NCBI RefSeq assembly: GCF_014207445.1
Contig: NZ_JACHEM010000011.1
Location: 224,485 to 288,484, forward strand
Source of the DNA: Streptomyces candidus
GTDB lineage: Bacteria > Actinomycetota > Actinomycetes > Streptomycetales > Streptomycetaceae
Direction: 5' to 3'
DNA length: 64,000 nucleotides
The position numbers and the translations under genes are program-made. The notes beneath the pieces were generated by a model. It saw only the letters and a list, made by a program, of their open reading frames with translations. It made no database searches and had not been told where the DNA came from. Of the stretch, positions 60,096 through 64,000 are shown one piece after another; the first letter of the stretch is position 1, and the number at the start of each line of letters is the position of its first letter.

Positions 60096-60962
60096 CTACA
60101 CCGCGCGCCAGAGCGCCGGCACGTTCGGCGGCTCCCACCCCGGGCCGGAGGTGTGCGCCTGGAGGCAGGTGTAGGAGCGGCCGCCGTACGTCACCCGGTC
60201 GCCCGCGCGGTACGTGGTGCCGGACTTCCAGTCCGTGCCGGACGGTGGCGGGGTGGTCGGCGGGTCGGTGGGGCCCGGCTGCTGCGGAACATTCAGCACG
60301 AAGTCGTAACTGCCCTCCCTCCCCGGCCCGTTGCTGCGCATGGTCATCAGGAGGCGCGCGTCGAAGATGCTGTCGGTGTTGTTGCGCGGCTCGCCGGGGA
60401 AGTACAACTGGGTGGTGAGGACGGGGCGGTTGGGCGCCTGCACCTTCACGTGGAGGTGACGGGTACGGCCCGGGTAGAGGCCCGGCACGATCGTCGTGAG
60501 CGTGAACGCACCCTGTGCGTCGGTGAACTGGTGCCCGCGGAAGCGGTATCCCCTGTTGTCGTAGGCGCCGTTCGCGTCCGCCTGCCAGAAGTCCAGCAGG
60601 GCGTTGGCTATCGGGCGGCATGCCAGCCCGAACACGTACCCGGTGACGGTCAGCCTGGTGCCCGGCGGGTTCCCGTCGAGGAGGGAGGTGCGGCGGGGCG
60701 AGTTGGGCCTGAAGTACGGGCCTTCGGTCTGCGGCGGGGTCGGATCGTCCCCGTCGTCGCACTCTGGCGTCAGTTCCGGTGCAGTGCCCTCCTCGCGGGT
60801 GGTCCTGGCGAGAGCCGGGACGCCGGCGAACGCGACCGGCAGCGACGCACCGACCGCGAGCGCCGCCCTCAGCACCGTCTTGCGGGACGGGCGCGACGAT
60901 CCGGCGACGGTGGGGACGGGCTCCGTGGGCTCCACGGGCTGGGTGGGATCGGACTGATCCAT
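60096..60962 (-). CDS. Exported intradiol dioxygenase with C-terminal CBM5/12 module
   Basis: A 288-residue exported enzyme. The N terminus holds a basic, hydrophobic export signal (SRKTVLRAALAVGASLPVAF). Residues ~65-220 form an intradiol ring-cleavage dioxygenase: iron ligands appear as the Tyr in TEGPYFR, the Tyr/Arg/His of NRGYRFRGHQF and the RTRHLHVKV His pair. After a Pro/Thr linker, the last ~45 residues (DWKSGTTYRAGDRVTYGGRS, then a Trp/Pro-rich end) match a CBM5/12 chitin/cellulose-binding module. It resembles a characterised extracellular dioxygenase of a wood-associated Streptomyces, as I recall. Probably cleaves lignin-derived catechols. Confidence 0.88.
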   Translation of the reverse strand: MDQSDPTQPVEPTEPVPTVAGSSRPSRKTVLRAALAVGASLPVAFAGVPALARTTREEGTAPELTPECDDGDDPTPPQTEGPYFRPNSPRRTSLLDGNPPGTRLTVTGYVFGLACRPIANALLDFWQADANGAYDNRGYRFRGHQFTDAQGAFTLTTIVPGLYPGRTRHLHVKVQAPNRPVLTTQLYFPGEPRNNTDSIFDARLLMTMRSNGPGREGSYDFVLNVPQQPGPTDPPTTPPPSGTDWKSGTTYRAGDRVTYGGRSYTCLQAHTSGPGWEPPNVPALWRAV

Positions 60963-61042
60963 GGGGGGACGCCTCCAGGCGGGGGGTGGGCGGAAGGAGG
61001 AGCGGGGCCGGGCGCGCTCCGGTCTCCCGCTCCCTTGCGAAC

Positions 61043-61954
61043 CTAGGCCTGCGGCTCCCCGTGGGCGAGGGACGGGACGCGGTAGTCGTGGTGCATTGCA
61101 CCGCTGCCGCGCCGGAATGCGCCCGGGCTGATCCCCGTCTCCCGCCGGAAGAAGCGGCAGAAGTACGCCGGGTCGGCGAACCCGACCCCTGCCGCCACCT
61201 GGCGCACCGTCAGATCCGTGCGGACGAGCAGCCGTTTGGCCTCGTGGGTACGGGTCTGGCGTATCCACTGGCCCGGAGTGCGGCCCGTGGTCCGCTTCAC
61301 CGTGTCGTTGAGGTAACCGACGCTCACCCCGACCCGCGCCGCGCAGGCACCTACCGTCCACGCCTCGGGACCCGGCCGCGCCAGCAGGCGTACGAAATCC
61401 CGCGTCACCTGTGCGGGACGCCCCGACGGTTCGGGACGTTCCGGAGCCGGCCCGGCGAGCCGGAACGCCCGTACCACTAGGACGTGCAGATACGCACGCA
61501 GCACCGAGGCGAACCCCTCCTGCCCGGTGCGGTGCTCGTGCTCCATGTCGGCGATCAGCCGTGCGAACGCGGACGCATCGGCTCCGGCCGGGCTGAACCA
61601 GGGCCGCTCACCAAGGACCCGCAGCAGCTCGCGGTCACCGGGGTGATCGAGGAGGAAGTCCTCGGTGAACAGGATGACCTGCCCGTGCAGACCGGTGGCG
61701 TTCTCCCAGTGGTGCACCTGCCCCGGGTTCACGAAGCACAGGTGCGGCGGACGCAGTTCCCAGCGGGAGAGGTCGATGACGTGCGCACCCCGGCCGCCGG
61801 TCACGAAAACGATCTCGTAGAAGGTGTGCCGGTGCGGGAAGGCGGCCCGGGACAGCGGGCCCACGGCGTCGAACGAGCCGATGGCGAAGGGGAGCTGCAG
61901 CGGTGCGGGCACCTGGAGCCGGTGCACGGGCACGGCACTCTCCACCGTTTCCAA
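61043..61954 (-). CDS. AraC-family transcriptional regulator
   Basis: A 303-residue regulator. The N-terminal cupin-like sensor (FPHRHTFYEIVFVTGGRGAH) binds an effector; the C-terminal ~100 residues hold two HTH motifs (VGACAARVGVSVGYLNDTVK and VRQVAAGVGFADPAYFCRFF followed by RRETGISPGAFR). The likely start is TTG at 61954 with AAGGGG 7 bases ahead; GTG at 61945 is an alternative. It lies 80 bases upstream of the dioxygenase gene on the same strand, and divergent from paoAB, so it could regulate either. Confidence 0.88.
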   Translation of the reverse strand: METVESAVPVHRLQVPAPLQLPFAIGSFDAVGPLSRAAFPHRHTFYEIVFVTGGRGAHVIDLSRWELRPPHLCFVNPGQVHHWENATGLHGQVILFTEDFLLDHPGDRELLRVLGERPWFSPAGADASAFARLIADMEHEHRTGQEGFASVLRAYLHVLVVRAFRLAGPAPERPEPSGRPAQVTRDFVRLLARPGPEAWTVGACAARVGVSVGYLNDTVKRTTGRTPGQWIRQTRTHEAKRLLVRTDLTVRQVAAGVGFADPAYFCRFFRRETGISPGAFRRGSGAMHHDYRVPSLAHGEPQA

Positions 61955-62002
61955 GCTGTCGCCCCTTCCTCCCCGGCCGCCCGCCCGAGGCAATGAAGAA
62001 AA

Positions 62003-62014
62003 TGGTCCGGACCA
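62003..62014 (+). promoter_or_regulatory. Palindrome in the AraC/paoA divergent region
   Basis: TGGTCCGGACCA is a perfect 12-bp palindrome, 49 bases before the AraC start and 148 bases before the paoA start. AraC sites are usually direct repeats, so another regulator may bind it. Confidence 0.35.
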
Positions 62015-62162
62015 ATGCACGATGGCACGCCGCGACGCGCCGGGGAACGGGGCCGCAGGGGCGGGCCCGCGGACCTTTCCGACATGCCGTAATGAATGTC
62101 CTGGCCCAGCCTGGATACGCGAGAGCCGTACCCACCCTCCGGACGAAGGGCGCACCTCAGCC

Positions 62163-62810
62163 ATGGGCACCGATGACCGAGCCACCGGCACCGCCGGCCA
62201 CCGCCCCCCGGCGGACGGCGGCAGGCCCCGAGAGGTCGGCGGGGAGGCCGCGGAAGACACGGAGGAGGCCCTCGCCATCCGGTCCCGCGTCACCCTGCGC
62301 ATCAACGGCAGAGCGCACTCGCTCACCGTGGACCACCGCGCCACCCTCCTCGACGTCCTGCGCGAGGACCTCGATCTGACCGGCGCGAAGAAGGGCTGCG
62401 ACCACGGACAGTGCGGCGCCTGCACCGTCCTCGTCGACGGTCGGCGGGCCAACAGCTGCCTGCTGCCCGCCGTCGCCCAGGACGACCGGGAAATCGTCAC
62501 CGTCGAAGGCCTCGCAGGCAGCGAGGGCGACCCGGACGCGCTGCACCCGCTCCAGCGGGCGTTCCTGGACCGGGACGCCTTCCAGTGCGGCTACTGCACC
62601 CCCGGCCAGCTCTGCTCGGCGATCGGCATGCTCGCCGAGGCAGAGGCCGGCCATCCCTCCGCCGCCACCCCGCCCCAGGAGCTGTGCACCCACCCGAACG
62701 GCCCCGCCGCCCTCGGCAGGGACGAGATCCGGGAGCGGCTGAGCGGCAATCTCTGCCGCTGCGGCGCCTATCCCCACATCGTCTCCGCCGTCGAGGACGT
62801 GATCAGGTGA
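62163..62810 (+). CDS. paoA: Aldehyde/xanthine oxidase iron-sulfur subunit (PaoA/YagT-type)
   Basis: A 215-residue subunit carrying two 2Fe-2S clusters for a molybdenum-cofactor oxidase. Cluster 1 is the plant-ferredoxin type (KGCDHGQCGACTVLVDG and a later Cys in NSCLLP); cluster 2 is the CGYCTPGQLCSA...GNLCRCGAY helical type. The first ~45 residues are a charged leader with no twin-arginine signal, so the complex should be cytoplasmic, unlike E. coli PaoABC. ATG 62163 chosen. The stop overlaps the next gene start as GTGA. Confidence 0.93.
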   Translation: MGTDDRATGTAGHRPPADGGRPREVGGEAAEDTEEALAIRSRVTLRINGRAHSLTVDHRATLLDVLREDLDLTGAKKGCDHGQCGACTVLVDGRRANSCLLPAVAQDDREIVTVEGLAGSEGDPDALHPLQRAFLDRDAFQCGYCTPGQLCSAIGMLAEAEAGHPSAATPPQELCTHPNGPAALGRDEIRERLSGNLCRCGAYPHIVSAVEDVIR

Positions 62811-63790
62811 AGCCCGTCGGATACGTACGCCCGCACAGCGTGGACGAAGCGGCGCGTGCCCACGCCGGGCGGCCCGGAGCCCGCTACCTCGGCGGCGGCA
62901 CGAACCTGGTCGACCTGATGAAGCTCGGTGTGGAGAGCCCCGAAATCCTCATCGACGTCAGCCGGCTGCCGCTGGACACCGTCGAGGAGCGGCCCGACGG
63001 AACCCTGAGCCTCGGGGCGACCGTCCGTAACAGCGACCTCGCTGCCCACCCCCTCGTCCGCACCCGCTACCCCGTGCTCTCCCAGGCCCTGCTCGCCGGA
63101 GCCTCGGGCCAGCTCCGCAACATGGCCACCACCGGCGGCAATATGCTCCAGCGCACCCGCTGCCCGTACTTCCAGGACACCTCCAAGCCCTGCAACAAGC
63201 GCGAACCCGGCACCGGCTGCGCCGCCCGCGACGGGGTGCACCGCGACCACGCCGTGCTCGGCCACTCCGCGCAGTGCATCGCCACCCACCCGTCCGACCT
63301 GGCGGTCGCCCTCGCCGCCCTGGACGCGCACGTCGAGCTGCGCGGCCCGGACGGCGGACGGAGCGTGCCGGTCACGGAGTTCCACCGGCTGCCGGGGGAG
63401 CGGCCGGACCGGGACACCGTCCTGCGGCACGGCGAACTCATCACCTCCGTCACCCTTCCGGCCGATGCCGCCGGACTTCCCTCCGCGTACCGCAAGGCCC
63501 GCGACCGGGCGTCGTACGCCTTCGCGCTCGCCTCGGTGGCTGCCGTGCTGGAGGTGCGCGAGGGCGTCGTACGGCAGGTGGCGCTGGCCTTCGGCGGGCT
63601 CGCGCACCGGCCCTGGCGCGCCCACCTGGCCGAGGCCGAACTGCTCGGCGCCGCACCCACGCCGGACCGCCTCACCCACGCGCTGGACACCGAACTCGCC
63701 GCCGCCGAGCCCCTGCGCGACAACGCGTACAAAATCCCCCTCGCCCACCGCCTCGCCCACGAAACCCTCACCCACTTGATCCCCACCTAA
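62807..63790 (+). CDS. paoB: Aldehyde/xanthine oxidase FAD subunit with 4Fe-4S motif (PaoB/YagS-type)
   Basis: A 327-residue FAD-binding subunit. The FAD loop is YLGGGTNLVDLMKLGVE, then ATTGGNMLQRTRCPYF. The four Cys of a PaoB-type 4Fe-4S cluster can be placed in RCPYF, PCNKR, GTGC and AQCIATHPSD. It passes electrons from the molybdenum subunit, via PaoA, to an acceptor. GTG at 62807 is coupled to paoA. The large molybdopterin subunit (PaoC) is expected next but is not in the window; the remaining 210 bases hold repeats only. Confidence 0.93.
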   Translation: MKPVGYVRPHSVDEAARAHAGRPGARYLGGGTNLVDLMKLGVESPEILIDVSRLPLDTVEERPDGTLSLGATVRNSDLAAHPLVRTRYPVLSQALLAGASGQLRNMATTGGNMLQRTRCPYFQDTSKPCNKREPGTGCAARDGVHRDHAVLGHSAQCIATHPSDLAVALAALDAHVELRGPDGGRSVPVTEFHRLPGERPDRDTVLRHGELITSVTLPADAAGLPSAYRKARDRASYAFALASVAAVLEVREGVVRQVALAFGGLAHRPWRAHLAEAELLGAAPTPDRLTHALDTELAAAEPLRDNAYKIPLAHRLAHETLTHLIPT

Positions 63791-63839
63791 GCCCCGCGGC
63801 ACCCCCCTCGGGCAGCCGGGCCCACCCCCCGCGAGCCCT

Positions 63840-63914
63840 CTTGGGCGGCGGGGCCGCCCGTTCCGCCCCGTAGCCCCCTTGGGCGGCGGGGCCGCCCCCG
63901 GGGGCGGAACGGGC
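63840..63914. repeat. Repeated GC hairpins downstream of paoB
   Basis: The 20-mer CTTGGGCGGCGGGGCCGCCC occurs twice (63840-63859 and 63878-63897); each copy is itself a 7-bp hairpin. A 14-bp inverted repeat GCCCGTTCCGCCCC / GGGGCGGAACGGGC (63856-63869 / 63901-63914) encloses the second. It may act as a strong terminator or be a repetitive palindromic element. Confidence 0.65.
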
Positions 63915-63945
63915 GGGCAAGGGGGCGGCCCCCACCGGAGGTGCA

Positions 63946-64000
63946 CCCCCCGCCCCCGCCCCCCGCCCCCCCCCCCCCGCACCCCCGCACCCCCGCACCC
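63946..64000. repeat. C-rich low-complexity end of the window
   Basis: The last ~55 bases are nearly all C with interspersed G, including a run of 13 C and short GCACCCCC repeats. No coding potential is seen. Such tracts often mark assembly ends or slippage-prone sequence. Confidence 0.6.

Overview
The window is high-GC chromosomal DNA from an actinomycete, almost certainly a Streptomyces. The evidence is a bifunctional geosmin synthase, mycothiol-type DinB/MDMPI proteins, an orphan DUF397 protein, an NsdA/B-like regulator, a serine/threonine kinase and a SpoIIE/PP2C phosphatase, many GTG and TTG starts, and strong G/C in third codon positions. I count 55 protein genes and two decayed gene remnants. 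I see no rRNA, tRNA, CRISPR array, insertion sequence or prophage. The species cannot be named from the sequence alone.

Layout. 1-5.5 kb: MDMPI-type enzyme, LysR regulator, 3-hydroxyisobutyryl-CoA hydrolase, a DHA2 efflux pump with a palindromic operator, and a GNAT acetyltransferase. 5.5-13 kb: small and secreted proteins, an NlpC/P60 hydrolase, a 1,257-residue HTH/STAND-NTPase/14xWD40 protein, and small stress-type proteins (DUF5709, CBS). 13.5-19.7 kb: a MerR/B12-binding regulator, then a compact divergent iron/redox module (haem-oxygenase-like iron enzyme and FAD/Rieske oxidase on the minus strand; methyltransferase and CDGSH protein on the plus strand), a DUF72 protein and an acyl-CoA dehydrogenase remnant. 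19.7-28 kb: ArsR-type regulator, secreted SH3-like protein, secreted rhamnogalacturonan lyase (PL11) with a CebR-like operator, MpaB-type oxygenase, cytosolic kinase-TPR protein, CopD membrane protein. 28-39.5 kb: phytoene-desaturase-like oxidoreductase, secreted serine hydrolase, CsbD, geosmin synthase, secreted penicillin-acylase-type amidase, phenylacetate-CoA ligase with a PaaR-like operator, lipoprotein. 39.6-50 kb: tandem alpha/beta hydrolase, ketopantoate-reductase-like enzyme, ATP-dependent DNA ligase, small proteins, acyl-CoA synthetase remnant, DinB protein, secreted amidase, GlsB. 50-64 kb: phosphotransferase, NsdA/B-like regulator, PAS-PP2C phosphatase, GT87 mannosyltransferase, YbdK ligase, ascorbate-type PTS (IIA-IIB and IIC), secreted intradiol dioxygenase with a chitin/cellulose-binding module, AraC regulator, and the first two subunits (PaoA, PaoB) of a molybdenum aldehyde/xanthine oxidase whose third subunit would lie past the window.

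How the genes work together. Most are single-gene or two-gene units separated by strong GC-rich hairpin terminators. The clearest functional groups are the iron/redox module at 14.8-18.6 kb, the PTS pair at 57.6-60.1 kb, the AraC/dioxygenase pair at 60.1-62.0 kb and the paoAB pair at 62.2-63.8 kb. Scattered secreted enzymes (PL11 lyase, dioxygenase-CBM, acylase, amidase, NlpC/P60) fit a saprophyte that digests plant and cell-wall polymers.
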